Shown here: piece by piece, positions 45,061 to 57,600 of the stretch | How positions within the stretch are numbered: the stretch's first letter is position 1 | Layout of the letters: every line of letters begins with the position of its first letter | Assembly: GCA_949987565.1 (NCBI GenBank) | Contig: OX465115.1 | Coordinates: 1,086,182 to 1,150,181, forward strand | DNA: 64,000 nt | Source: Luidia sarsii | Lineage: Eukaryota; Echinodermata; Asteroidea; Paxillosida; Luidiidae | Direction: 5' to 3' | Position numbers and translations under genes: made by a program | The notes under the pieces: model-generated | What the model saw: only the letters and a program-made list of their open reading frames with translations | Told to the model about the DNA's origin: nothing | The model's database searches: none

Positions 45061-46888
45061 CGTGAACAGCTTACGTGTTGGGTAAACTGACGTGTCAAAT
45101 CTCGCGTAGGAACGCAATCGTCGGAGATTTTGCGTGATCTCACACGAGGGCCATTCCAATTTTTCAGAGGGGTTTCCACAAAAAGTACTGAAATCCATAA
45201 AGAACATTATATGCACGTCCTTTTATCAACAATATATTTGTGGCATACAATGAGTATCAAAATAGATAAATAAATTGAGAATGATAATTTTGGATTAGTT
45301 ATTGAATCTAAGATATGATTTTTCTCATTATAAGAACAAAATATTTTTAATTAAGATCACCCGTGTATAAAATAGTGGTGGACCATAACAATTATCCGCC
45401 ATTTTTTTGCTTCCTTGGTGAAGATGACGCTGTGATGAGTGACCGCTGAGAATGATGAGCAGCCAATGTTGACGATGAAATGACTCAGTGAGCCCACCGA
45501 ATCACCGATGAACTCAACTTACTCGGAGTCCTGTTGTTTGTAAATTGTAGCAAGGTACATGTACCACAATTAATCGGATCGCGATTTTGCGTCGTGGAGA
45601 GTTTGAATAAACTAAAGACTTATTCATCCATCATCCATGCCTTGGATAGTTACTCACTCTTCAACACACTGCCACTGACTGAGTAGTGAGTACATGTACT
45701 GCGCTAGTGCTACTTAGTACTCACTACTCGGTACTTCACTACCGATACTTCACTACTTCACTACTTCACTACTTCACTACTCAGTAGACAGTACTAGTCT
45801 ACTACTAGTACTAGTACTACTTGTATCCTCCAATAACCGGTTTTCGACGATATAAGGACTTTTCTTCAAACTGAACAATGTGGACGAAAGTATCACACTA
45901 AAAGAGGTCTCAGTCACTTTGTCCACACCACAGACTATTAGAATAATCATAGAGAAGGTTGATCAAGCCTGTTACTTCCGTAAGATTACCCGGTTTTGTT
46001 GACGTCCGCGGCGCACCGCGCAGTAAGCATCGTCACCTATTTTCGTCAGTGGTGTTTAGTAAGGTGTCCCAGTGCAGTCAAACGCAAAATAAATTCTTAA
46101 AATAACTCAAAATGCTGTGTGGCACTGTAAAATTCTTCCCTGTATGTTTTTTTGTGTTCATCTTTGTTTTTGTTTTTCCACACTGCTTCTAACACTTTCC
46201 TCAAATCATTCATAATTTATGCTTAAAACGTATTGGTCTGGTTGATGTCTTCTTTTGTGACGTTTAAAAAAAACTCCACAATCCTCTTTCTCGCTGCTTT
46301 TTCAGTTATGACCTTTCCCAATGTCACTCCAGAGACACATTTCCTCCTTCTTGGTACTTTCTCTAGCTGCCCTTTTATTTTTTTCATTTAAAAAAAAGCC
46401 TATTGGGCCATGTTACTTTTTGTTTTTAAATAATAATAAAAAATAAATAAATAAAAATATATAAGCGAGACGCCCTATAGGAGGCTCAATAGTTTTTACC
46501 CTGAACGGACTGCCTCAAGTTGCGTGATATATATTTTTTCTACGGATGTTGGGGTTTGTTATGGTACACTCAGATTTTTTTTAGGACCAACAATAAAGAA
46601 AACTGGAGCTTCGAAGCAACTGCCAATTTTGTACCTAGGAAAATAGACCCCAAAAGAGCAACTTTTTGAATAACACGAGTTTGGCCTACTGGAAAAGCCT
46701 TAAATTTCCACATTTTCGGTGACGGACAAGAGCAGGAAACCAACTGTAAGATACGAAGTCTGAGATCGTTATACGGAGTTGTTTTCATAGTGCGATGTGA
46801 GTTAGAAGGCTATAGCGTCGAAAACGTGTAGCGTCGAAAACGGGGGTTCCCACGATACTAGTAGTACTACTTTACTTAGTACTACTTT
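45061..46888. promoter_or_regulatory. COPB2 upstream region
   Basis: Between the divergent COPB2 and TMEM107 genes. CCGCCATTTT at 45396-45405 is a YY1-type element on the COPB2-antisense strand and TCTCGCG at about 45098 is half of a known housekeeping promoter motif. An ACTTC/ACT tandem tract lies at 45660-45830. No other exon is seen. Promoter position is inferred. Confidence 0.35.
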
Positions 46889-47010
46889 ACTCTGCCTTTG
46901 AGAAAGGTCCTGCTAGGATCGAAACGTCAGGCCCACTAAATTTTAGATTTACTTTTTGGTAATTTTAGTCAGTAAGCAGTTTGCAACATTTTTGTATATC
47001 ACCTTAAGTC
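46889..47010 (+). repeat. GAAAC-GTC hairpin-motif repeat, full copy
   Basis: GCCTTTGAGAAAGGTCCTGC plus TAGGATCGAAACGTCAGGCC plus CACTAAATTTTAG, then GTCAGTAAGCAGTTTGCAAC and ATTTTTGTATATCACCTTAA. This is the best single copy of the family. Confidence 0.85.
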
Positions 47011-47032
47011 TTTAGTATTACTAGTATTACGC

Positions 47033-47214
47033 AGTGGCTGTTGTTACGGCAGTCGTCCGTGTGGTTCCCTGACTTCACAGTATTTGTCAGGACGTTTAGC
47101 TCTTGGAACCAGACTATCAGCTAATACTAGACTGGTTCAACCAGCCTGCAATGCTGACGAAATACAATCAAGTCAGGGAACCACACGGACGACTGCCGTA
47201 ACAACAGCCACTGC
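47033..47214. mobile_element. MITE with 43-bp perfect inverted ends
   Basis: GCAGTGGCTGTTGTTACGGC plus AGTCGTCCGTGTGGTTCCCTGAC at the left end is mirrored exactly at the right end. It is flanked on both sides by TAGTATTAC/TAGTAATAC, in an AGT/ACT tract. Confidence 0.85.
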
Positions 47215-47861
47215 ATTAGTAATACTAGTAGTAGTATTACTGTTACTGGTATTAGTACTAGTACTAGTACTAGTAGTAGTAGTAAAACCTAACTAACTAC
47301 TTACTTGTGCTACAATTTACAAATACAAAATAGTCACAGTAACTCACACTGTCACTCACTGTGTCAGTGCTCTAGTCTAGGCTAGGACTAGGAGTATGGT
47401 CAGTGTCACCATTTTTTCATTAGATGTGTCACTGTCAGTGTCAATGTCAAAATGCACAGTGGCAGTACTACTACTACTACTAGTATTACTACTACTAGTG
47501 AAGTGTTATTGGAGCTCCGGAAACTTTTGATTTTTGAAATAAAAAAAATGAAAAAAGGAGTAAAACTGGCTACAGTTACCATAGCTGTTGTTATCAAGGA
47601 GGTATTAGGCGATACCTCCTTGGTGTTATTCAGCTTATTCAATTATTGCATACTCTGTGCTTGAAATTTTTTATTAATTTTCATTTAATACTTGCAGGCA
47701 GTTTGAGTGGGATACAAACACTCTTAACCACTCGCCCATCAAGCTAGTATTTGTATATGTTTATTTATGATATAAATGGATTTGTTTGACTTATACAGTT
47801 AACTGCTCAGTGGTCTTTCCACCCGACAGATAGCTCTAGGTTTCTGACAAACAGCGACACG

Positions 47862-50800
47862 ATGGGAGGTCTGACTAATTTAGTTCCTGCACGGTTCCTG
47901 TGCATCATCGCGCACATGGTTATAACCATAACCATCCTGTGGTCGAGAGTGAGTATCGTACGCTGGTCTGACCCTGACAGGGCTACAGTAACTGCAGTCT
48001 TTGTATTCCATTTTTAACAATTTTGATTTATAATTTGATCATTAAAAAACAACAATCAGAACAAGCCTCGCGCTTTCAAAAGGTTTTTTTTTTACTCGCC
48101 CATCGGGCTAGTAAATTGGTTTTTTGCTAGCCCGCAGCAAGTTTTACTAGCCCTGTGTAATTAATATTGAATTTAACATGAGGTTATTAGGCCAAGTAAA
48201 ACAAAAAAAATTAGTTTGTCATCCAAACTTTTTGAAAAAAGGAGGATGCGGGTATTTTTTTATTTTTTTTTAAACAATGTTTTTCCCTAAAGTAAAGACG
48301 GGTAGTTTAATTTCCTGTCGTTCTTAAGTAAGATACGATATGAAGGCTGTGCATGAGCGAGGTTCAACAGCTGGAAATCAATAAAAACAATTTTTTTTTT
48401 ATTGTTTTATGAAGACTAAAAATTTAATGATTCGGAGGGGAAAAAAACAATACGGGCGAGGATGAGAAACTTATATATTTTTTTAATTGGCCTAAGGGCA
48501 CATCCACAATACAACAAATTAATTTTAGGCCAAATAAGAAGAAGCAGACCTTTTTTTTTAAATTTTTTTTTCAATTTGGCTGACATTCTGATATTTCCTG
48601 CAACCTTTTAAAGGGTTTCCATTGTTCGAAGACACTTTTAAAATGAAAGCTAGACAAGAAAACTTAATATATTTACGCATCACAAAATCAATGATTAATG
48701 TAAGTCCTTTTTTAGGCAAGTGGTTATGCCAAACAATTGTTATTGTCTACATAACAATAGGTGGTCTATTGTGGATTTAGGGTGTTTTTCCAAGCCTTTT
48801 ACGGTGTAGGTATTCAACTTTACTCTTGCCATTCATTGATTCTTTGCGTTGTCATTCTTTCCCATCAGGATGCCAATATCAAGGCCTGTCTACCAGCCTC
48901 CTACGACCAGGCTGCCTATAACAGTGCAGACAGCAGGTGAGTCCAAACCTAGACCAGTTATGCCCTCCGTCATCCAAATCGTATATCGCCTTAATCTTCT
49001 TAAACGAGAGAAGTGGGGGGATTGCCAAGGTTTGCAGTAACGCCAATGTTGGATTGATCGGATCAGATAAGCCAACATTTTTCTCTGGGTTTCATGCCTG
49101 TCCACCCTGATGGGGTGCCACGGATGACCATGCAACCAGCTCTCTCCATCCCACCTTGTTCTCTTCCACTCTATGGCCTCACCCAGCCCCCATGTCTGTC
49201 CACCCTGATGGGGTGCAACGGATGACCGTGCAACCAGCTCTCTCCATCCCTCCTTGTTCACTTCCACTCTCATGGCCTCACCCAGCCCCCATGTCTGTCC
49301 ACCCTGATGGGGTGCAACGGATGACCGTGCAACCAGCTCTCTCCATCCCACCTTGTTCTCTGTCACTCTCATGGCCTCACCCAGCCCCCATGCCTGTCCA
49401 CCCTGATGGGGTGCCACGGATGACCATGCAACCAGCTCTCTCCATCCCACCTTGTTCTCTTCCACTCTATGGCCTCACCCAGCCCCCATGTCTGTCCACC
49501 CTGATGGGGTGCAACGGATGACCGTGCAACCAGCTCTCTCCATCCCTCCTTGTTCACTTCCACTCTCATGGCCTCACCCAGCCCCCATGTCTGTCCACCC
49601 TGATGGGGTGCAACGGATGACCGTGCAACCAGCTCTCTCCATCCCACCTTGTTCTCTGTCACTCTCATGGCCTCACCCAGCCCCCATGCCTGTCCACCCT
49701 GATGGGGTGCCACGGATGACCATGCAACCAGCTCTCTCCATCCCACCTTGTTCTCTTCCACTCTATGGCCTCACCATAACCACACCACACGGTATTAGGG
49801 GCTAGTCAGGAGAGAGCCTTAGCCTTGACTAAGGGCTTACCACTGACTGTATTATCAATGCTTGAATGTTGCCTTTGTCTGCAGTCTGCTGGCGGCCCTG
49901 ATCCTGACGCTCATCTTCATCGTCATGGAGCTGTGTGGCTTCATGGCAGGCATCACCATGTTTGTCAATGCTGACTCCCTGCTCTGTATCCTTGCCTTCG
50001 TTTTCAGCCATTTCTTTCCTGTGCATAAGATATTCACAGTAGGTAGGCATTCAGTGTACCACAGTGCCTGCATTCAGCTGACTGATACCAGGGACTGTGT
50101 GGATGCAATGGCCCTATTCAGAGTGCACACAGTGGGTCATTCAGTGAACCACAGTGCCTGCATTCAGCTGACTGATACCAGGGACTGTGTGGATGCAATG
50201 ACCCTATTCAGAGTGCACACAGTGGACCTTCAGTGAACCACAGTGCCTGCATTCAGCTGACTGATACCAGGGACTGTGTGGATGCAATAACCCTATTCAG
50301 AGTGCACACAGTGGACCATTCAGTGAACCACAGTGCCTGCATTCAGCTGACTGATACCAGGGACTGTGTGGATGCAATGACCCTGTTCAGAATGCATACA
50401 GTGGGCCATTCAGTGGACCACAGTGCCTGTTTTTGGCTGACTGATACCAGGGTGTGTATACAATGACCCTATTCAGAGTGCACACAGTGGGCCATTCAGT
50501 GAACCACAGTGCCTGCATTCAGCTGACTGATACCAAGTTGACTTGGTTTATGCATGTACTTGCGTATTGATTGTACGTACACATTGAGGTGTGTGCACAT
50601 TCGCTATGTGTTTTCCCCACGGTTCCCTTGACCCGAGTACCAGGCACCTGTGCCCATGCCTCTGCCTGCATCGCCCTGTCCTTCTTCCTCTTTGAGGTCT
50701 GGCCCTGCAACATCTACTGGTTTGTCTTCGCCGGCTGCAGGTGAGTTCATCCTCCGCTACAAACCGGGGTTCCTGCGGTCATGGAAAACCCAGAAAAAGT

Positions 50801-51599
50801 CATTGAAACCCTGAGAAAATTATGGAAAACCTGGAAAAGGTCATGGAAGACCTGGAAAAGGTCATGGCAAACCTGGGAAAAGTCATGGCAAACCTGGGAA
50901 AAGTCATGGCAAACCTGGGAAAAGTCATGGCAAACCTGGGAAAAGTCATGGCAAACCTGGAAAATGTCATGGAAAACCTGGGAATAGTCATGGAAAACCT
51001 GGACAAAGTCATGGAATTCCTGGGAAAAGGCATGGAAAAATGGCAATGGTTAAATTTTGCTGACTTGCGCCCCCATCCTGGTAAAATTTATTGACTATAA
51101 TTTTGTGAATGCCGCCATCTCAAGGCTGGATAGCTCAGGTTACGTTCCTTCAGTTTGTTGGATTTGGGGGAGGGGGGGGGGGGGTAAGGAGAAACAGGAG
51201 CTACATGTACAGTACTTAAATAGAGATCCAAGAAAACTTTGCCAATTCCTAGTGCGAATTCAAAAGGGTCTTTGACTCGAGAATTAAAGGCAAAGGTCCT
51301 AGTATTATCTTTCTCAAAGGCAAAGGCTTTGCCTTTAAGAATGATCCTGCTAGGATCAAAACGTCAGGACCTCTAACTTTTGAGATTTTTGTATTGCCGG
51401 TCATTGTTGTCAGTAAGCAGTTTGCAACAAATTTTTGTATTTACTTCACTCTCAGAATTGCTCACACAGTTATACAAAGGTCTTGCCCTGTTTTCTTGCA
51501 TCTGAAGACAATCTATTCCTCTACCCATGCAGCGCTATCCCAGCCCTGGTGGATACAGCGGTGATCATCTCCAAGCTGTGCTTCACCAGGACGAGTTGA
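47862..51599 (+). CDS. TMEM107: transmembrane protein 107 (ciliary transition zone)
   Basis: Complete gene of five exons: 47862-47948, 48869-48936, 49885-49985, 50644-50740, 51533-51599. They join in frame with GT-AG introns to 139 residues; human TMEM107 has 140. Four hydrophobic segments are visible: residues about 10-27, 52-72, 83-105 and 112-132. Family signatures are LVPARFLCIIAHMV at the start, a short lumenal-type loop with ANIKACLP, ELCGFMAG, and W-P-C-N-I-Y-W-F-V-F-x2-C-S-A-I-P. TMEM107 helps place MKS-module proteins at the base of cilia and is mutated in human ciliopathies. It is divergent from COPB2. ATG 47862 gives the conserved MGGLTNLVP start. Exon 3 ends at GTATCC, a weaker donor chosen because phase and similarity require it. 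Confidence 0.95.
49085..49785. repeat. 98-99 bp minisatellite, TMEM107 intron 2
   Basis: Seven copies; CCACCCTGATGGGGTGC recurs at steps of 98, 99, 99, 98, 99 and 99. Every third copy is more alike (CCACGG versus CAACGG), giving a 296-bp higher-order unit. Long open frames on both strands are artefacts. Confidence 0.95.
50040..50545. repeat. 90-bp minisatellite, TMEM107 intron 3
   Basis: CACAGTGCCTG recurs at about 50060, 50150, 50239, 50329, 50419 and 50505. The unit includes GCATTCAGCTGACTGATACC plus AGGGACTGTGTGGATGCAAT. Confidence 0.95.
50785..51040. repeat. 21-bp minisatellite, TMEM107 intron 4
   Basis: About twelve copies of GTCATGGCAAACCTGGGAAA plus A, starting 45 bases after exon 4. 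Confidence 0.95.
51320..51440 (+). repeat. GAAAC-GTC hairpin-motif repeat
   Basis: TTTGCCTTTAAGAATGATCC plus TGCTAGGATCAAAACGTCAG, then GTCAGTAAGCAGTTTGCAAC. The hairpin is kept as GATCC/GGATC. TMEM107 intron 4. Confidence 0.7.
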
Positions 51600-51654
51600 T
51601 GAGTCAACCTTTCCACCAGCTCGAAACTTCTTAACTCAAGTCCCAAAGTGTCGG

Positions 51655-51775
51655 TCAAGGGGAATGTAATTCAATTAGGATTTGCCCAGCTTGACATAAT
51701 AAGCACTGCTTATTGCAGTGTTCACTGCTTTGCCCGATGCCTGATGAAAGAATTTCAGGCAGCTCAGGCTTCATC
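51655..51775 (-). repeat. SINE family 2 tail fragment
   Basis: GTAATTCAATTAGGATTTGC plus CCAGCTTGACATAATAAGCA and GCTTTGCCCGATGCCTGATG match the family tail in reverse. It lies just after TMEM107, within its likely 3' UTR. Confidence 0.5.
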
Positions 51776-52342
51776 CCCATCAAACCAAAATCTTTAAAAA
51801 AAAACAGGTTGCGGTTTCTTGCCAAAGTTCAAGGTTTGGGTGTGTTTTTTTCCCTCTCCGCTTCAGAGTTTTTACCAAAATTCTGTGACCAAAAGATCTG
51901 ACAGTTCTTTGACATATAAAATATTATATCAGGCGTGAAAAATGAAAGTCTGAACCTAACCTTCACTTGTAGAGAGCCTGTAGTATGTTCTAGCATCAAG
52001 CAATTTTCCCCCAAGTCTAAAAGTTGACTCAGACTCACAAAACTACAACCAAAGAAATGGGAAGCTTCCATTGCCCTGTATACAGACAATCTTGGTAAAA
52101 ATCTACTCACCGTCCAATGATAAATGCTACAGTGGTAGGGCCAACTGAAATCCCACAGAATGTACCTACTGAACCTGTTAGGTGTTGGGGCCAGTGCATT
52201 GATGTAACCACTGTTGCCAATCCACTCCAACCTCTTGGTGGTTGGCGGAAGTGGGCTTGGTGGTGAACAGCGCCCTCACCTGGTCAGTCTTGGACCAGTG
52301 TATTCGTCAGGTGTGTGCATAGATATATGTTTTAACTCCTCA

Positions 52343-52348
52343 AATAAA
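52343..52348 (+). terminator. candidate TMEM107 poly(A) signal
   Basis: AATAAA about 745 bases after the stop codon. It is the first such hexamer on this strand in a plausible position; the UTR would include a SINE fragment. Confidence 0.4.
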
Positions 52349-52779
52349 TGAGTGAACGGTGTGCCATTTGTTTCCCCAACACACAGTACTGGGATCTTTT
52401 TCAGGATGTAAATAAATCAATTTTCTGATTGGAAATTTAAAGAAAGCTGGTGTTATGTTCCATCTGTTTGTTGGTTTGTTGCTGAAGTAGGTTTGTTGTC
52501 ATCGGTACGATGTTCACCCAGAAACTGTGGTCAACACCTCGCTCTGTAATACTAGACATTATGGCAGAGGGCATTAATCAAACTAAAGTTGAATCCTAAG
52601 CCCCACTTTGTCAGCAGCCTGACAGTCATCAACACGTCAAGTTCTTTATATCGCGGAAAACCTAGGAATGAAATTTTGAACTTGGAAATAACCGAGTCTC
52701 TAGATTTCCTCCAATGGAGAGGAAGACAATCTGTTTTAATTCAGAGGAGCAAATTTTTTTTTAAGCAAAGAAAACTGCG

Positions 52780-52890
52780 ACTGGCCCAGGAATTGAACTC
52801 GAGACCTTAGGCTTTGTGTACCAGTGCTTTTACCATCTCAACGATCCAGCCCTTAGATGGCAGCCTTCCCAAATAGTCGACTCATCTTTG
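52780..52890 (-). repeat. tRNA-derived SINE, family 1
   Basis: Minus strand: leader TCGACTATTTGGGAAGGCTG, GGGCTGGATCGTTGAGATGG (A box mutated), GAGTTCAATTCCTGGGCCAG. Confidence 0.7.
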
Positions 52891-53071
52891 CACCTGTCGG
52901 AAGCATTAGCTGTTAACTGCCATATTCCTTCGGTGATCACGCCCCCATTTTCATTCAGATGAGAACAATCAATTGTAGCAACGAACACTTGTGACAAATA
53001 AAAGTCACCGCTGAAATAATCTGTAGCCAAGAGACTAGGATCAACACCTTTTAATTTTGGTTTCTATGATT

Positions 53072-53077
53072 TTTATT
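53072..53077 (-). terminator. distal candidate castor poly(A) signal
   Basis: Minus-strand AATAAA at the left edge of the AT-rich, repeat-poor block that begins at the castor stop codon. A second candidate is at 57053-57058. Which is used cannot be told from sequence. Confidence 0.25.
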
Positions 53078-54544
53078 CAACTTAAAAAAAAATCCAACTG
53101 GGAAGACATTCAATTAAGAGAATGATGACGACCACAGGTAGAATCAGGTTTGCACTGGAAGAATGGAGCTTCCCAATAGTTGGTCCACTGGACAATAAGT
53201 CGAGAGAAACTTCAGTTCGAGTTATCAAAGACATCCCCACCTCTCTCTCCCCTAAAATTTGGAGGGACCATTCTTCCAGGGAAGTTAAAACCAAACAAAC
53301 AAACAAACAACCGCACAACAATCTGACAATCTCAGGAGCCCACCATTCAAATTCAGAGTTTCAGGGGTTTTCTTGAACTTTTTTTTTTTTTTTCATTTCG
53401 AAATTAAAAACCAAAGCACTGCAATGCATGTGTTCAGTTAGTATTCGTGGCAGGATTGACGTCCTGCTAGTTTCAGGTGGGATGTGGCCGGGGTAAAAAT
53501 CAACCACTTTTTTGTCTGTTACTGTTTTTGAGGGTATATGTTTTTTTTAAATGGCACCACAAAACAGGCCCAACAAGACTCTGAATAAGAGGCAGGTTGC
53601 AAATAGATCCTGTTTCTTCGCTCAACACGGCTCGAAGACAGGAAAGAGAAGGCAGAATAAATAAATAGAATCAATCCAAAACTATAAATCAAAATCTTTG
53701 ATTAGACTTTTCACACGTACAAAAAATGAGAACAAAAAATAAATAAACCCCCCCCAAAAAAAAACAACAACAACACAGTACTGACGCAACTACTTCTGCA
53801 ACACATACAAAATAATTACAAAATAAATTTGCACGTCAACAAAAAAATAACTAACACTTTTTTTTATCTTTAAAGGATAAACAAAAAATGGGGACTGCAA
53901 ACTTTACACTCCAACTGAAATGTCCGTCATGATTGCCACTCTTTCTTTTTTTCAGAATAAAATGTTCAGCAGAAAAAAAATTCACATTTAAACGTCGAAC
54001 AAAATCAACAAGCCCCCCAAAAAAATAAGAACAAAAAAATGCATAACTTCACACAGCATACATCAAGCTACATTGATATTTGACTACGGATCTCCTGCTA
54101 CAAGTATATCTCAATATCTATATGGAATGAACACATGTCAAATAAAATCAAAAACAATTCTTGCACACTTTGTTAACAAATTTAAACCTGTTTTTTTTTT
54201 TATAAATAATTCACGGAGAGGTTCAATCCTGACTTGCATATCAACAAGTTCATGTGCTGGTGGATGACCCACTGAGCCAGAACAAGGATCTGTCAAACAA
54301 ATTTCCAAAAAAATTCCTGTCGGGAGAAGATTTGTGGATGCAAATGATCAAATCTTGATATTTGTTTATCGGTTTGTCTGTCAATTTCTTTTTTAGAAAG
54401 AATCCGGGTGCCTCGTTGCGGTGACTAAAACAAATCACCACAATTCTGTTTTGTCAATCTGACCTTTCACCATACATGGCCGACAGCCGTAGGGTTTGTA
54501 TTTGATTACTGATCTTTTAGTATTATCGTTTCATTAATATGTAT

Positions 54545-54675
54545 AACACGCCGATGACATCATCACATGTCCAACCAATCACAACAGCCCAATTGCATGA
54601 TGTCACTACAGCTCCGGCCAATCATAGAAAGGGGGAGGGGTGGGGCGGGGAGGAGCTGGAGAATGGCCGCCTGGT
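54545..54675. promoter_or_regulatory. CCAAT/GC-box cluster
   Basis: ACCAATCACA, CCCAATTGC and GCCAATCATAG lie within 60 bases, next to TGACATCA/TGATGTCA half-CREs, followed by GGGGGAGGGGTGGGGCGGGG. This is promoter-like, but no gene start is seen within 5 kb on either strand. Confidence 0.35.
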
Positions 54676-57600
54676 AATCAGTCCATTTACAGAATAAAAC
54701 TACAGGTAACACGAGGAAAGTCAACAACACAATCCTCTAAAGGTTAAAAAATCACACACGCCACAGATAAAATGGATTATATTCTCAAACAATATCCATC
54801 GAATACATGTTTTAGTTATTTTTTTGTGGTTGGTTTTCTTTTATGTAAACAGTCCAATTGATAATTAGTGTAAATTACAACATACTGGGTCTTCGTCTCT
54901 TTTACACAACGGTTAATTTTTCATCACTCATGCAATTTGTTGAAAATGAACCAAAAAAATCTAGGGTCAAAATTACATATCATACATATTCATTGAGTAC
55001 AATACGACTAATGTCTCTCGAGAAGCTGCTATCATAACTTTACAACCGTAAGTTCTTTTGACTCCCTTAACTCCGATATAAAATGACTCTGAATTCAATG
55101 ATAAAGTCTACAATAAATTACACAGTTCGAACAAACAGATGAACGCAAAACCATCATGATTTTCTGACAGATCCTTCACTCTTTCTTATTAAGATAAACA
55201 AATAAATTCACAAAAATTCCTGGTAACACTCTCATGCACTTGATTTGGTTTTTTTTCTTAAACTCTAGAAACTACTATATATCAGCTTATAAAAAAAACC
55301 AGTCCTAGAACATAAAAAAACCATGTCAAGCCACAGCTTATAAACTTCCTCCACATCGAAACCATCAACCGTCTTTTACTCCCCTGTCCTACGGAAATTA
55401 CCATATGAAAGCACAGTTTGAACATCTAGTAACAAGTTGTTACATAATCCGTATACATTCTTTGATTATTGTATCTCTCTTTTTAGTAATCTGTAATAAA
55501 CATCTGGGAAATAATTACACAGGAGGATCAGTGTACAATGGTACGATACTGTATGCAGACGCGAAGAAATCAAATAATCTACAAATATCTCAGACACTCT
55601 TCAATTTTTTCCCCTTCTCTTATACAATATGTCTACTGAACGAACTATTTAACCTATGTTCACGTAACCCACTTTCTTTCTGGTTTCCTTTATCAACGAA
55701 AACAAACAGAAACCCATAACACTTAGGGTTTATTCAGTGGTCTATACAAATATACTATAAAGGCCTGTTTTTTTTCATAATAATATTTTGGTTTTCTTAC
55801 AAATACCCTGGATGTGAAACAAAAAATAACATTACTTTAAACCTGCATGGTAATTTTAGATGTAACATCACAATGGTAAACAAAGGATTTAATTTTAATT
55901 TGAAATTGGTTTTCCGATCATTTTTTTTTTTAAATGTAAAGTGGGCATGTTACTATCTTCTAGAACAACCCAAAATGCTCATTTTTTTTTTTGGAGGGGG
56001 TGGTAATTTTCCTTGGTCATCTTTTTGGGATATTTGAGCTAACTATTGCTCATCATTAACAGAAATTTCCAAAAAAAATCCCAGTTGAGACTGATAATGG
56101 ACCATGTTAGTAATTTGCATAGGTAAACATTTAAGTCAGTTTCATTCTTGACGACTCATTATTACTTTTTCTCGTCGTAATTATTTGAGATTTTCCCTGG
56201 AATCTTTTTTTTTATTTTTATTTTTTATTTATTTTTTTACATCTGGATTTGAGAAATGAAAGGCAGAGAGATAAAAGATATGAATGATCTTTCCTAAAAC
56301 ACAAAAAAAGAGACAGGCAATCATTTGGAAGCTATTGTGGATCTTGGTATCTCATCTCCAATTTGCACTTACGTAACAGAGATGGTTGTGAGCATGTGAA
56401 CACAGCCCAACCCAGTTTAATACATTATTTGCTGGCGAATAGATTCAGGAGAAATGTCCTTGTCAAACAGGGAAGCTTGTTGACTTTGGGTCGTTTTTCT
56501 CTCCACGGATTCAATTCATTTTTTACTGATATCTTCGGTAAGAAAAACACAAAATGACCGGAGAGGAAGACTATTAGCTACAAAGAAATTGCCCAGGAAC
56601 ACACATCCACACATACATTGAGTCGATAGGGTAGAACATGACCATTGAAATTGTAGAAAAGATTACAATCATTACACCGTTTTATACCACAGAAAAGTCA
56701 CACTATGAGATACATGCATTGGTTATTGTCATATTGAAATGGAAGAAAGGACGATTGTTGGGTATCATTTTCATCATAAAAAAAAAAAAAAAAAAAAAGA
56801 CCTCTGAAGATCCACAGCTAAAAATTACACATTTTTTTCATTTAATATAGAATCATTATTACTCTGATTTGTCTCTTAAATTTGAAGTATTACTTATAGA
56901 CGACACATATAGATAGAAGGAAATTATATTCAGAGATTTTTCTAGACGATTTACATTTTGTACAAGAGTTATTGCTTTTACATAGATGAAGTAGAGGCTT
57001 CAATTTTTGTTGAATTTTTTTTTTTTTTTTTTAAAGATTTTTTATCCAAGTTTTATTTATCTCGTGTTAACAAAAACATCTCCCTGCGAGAGACGTTGAA
57101 GTCCGAACGCTTTTAGAGAAAGATTCGCTCCCCTGAAAGATGTCGGCCCGAAACAGATAACCAGTCATCTGTTGCCAAGCGGAAACAAGTGAGGATCTCC
57201 TCTTTCTTCTCATATTGCCATGACAACGCATCATCTTCCCTCCTCTCCGAAAAAAAAAAAAATCCTGCATCCCAGGTGGGTAGTATATACAGTCCACTGA
57301 CCGATTTATAAATAGACGAAAAATAATAATAATCATTAGAAATTATGAACATACCCTAGTGATGTTTTACAGACCGGTTTTTGAGTCGGACTAGATCTAG
57401 CCGGTACTCTCTAGAATTTGACACAACCGCGAGGCAATAAGGGAGCTTGCTGACCCACTGAAATGTAAACAAGATGAGAGAAGTAGAACTGTTTGAATGC
57501 CTAGCTCGTAACTTATTTCCCCAAGTGAGAATAGGGGGAGAGAGAGACAACTGGTTCACATCAAGTGATGCATCGGATGGCCCCTCCCTTTTTTTTCCCT

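Noticed and set aside
49156..49805. Repeat proteins of about 120-190 residues on both strands
   Set aside because: Translation of the 98-99 bp array within TMEM107 intron 2, flanked by confirmed splice sites.
49085..51040. CRISPR-like array
   Set aside because: The repeats are head-to-tail tandem units with no unique spacers, in an animal gene's introns.
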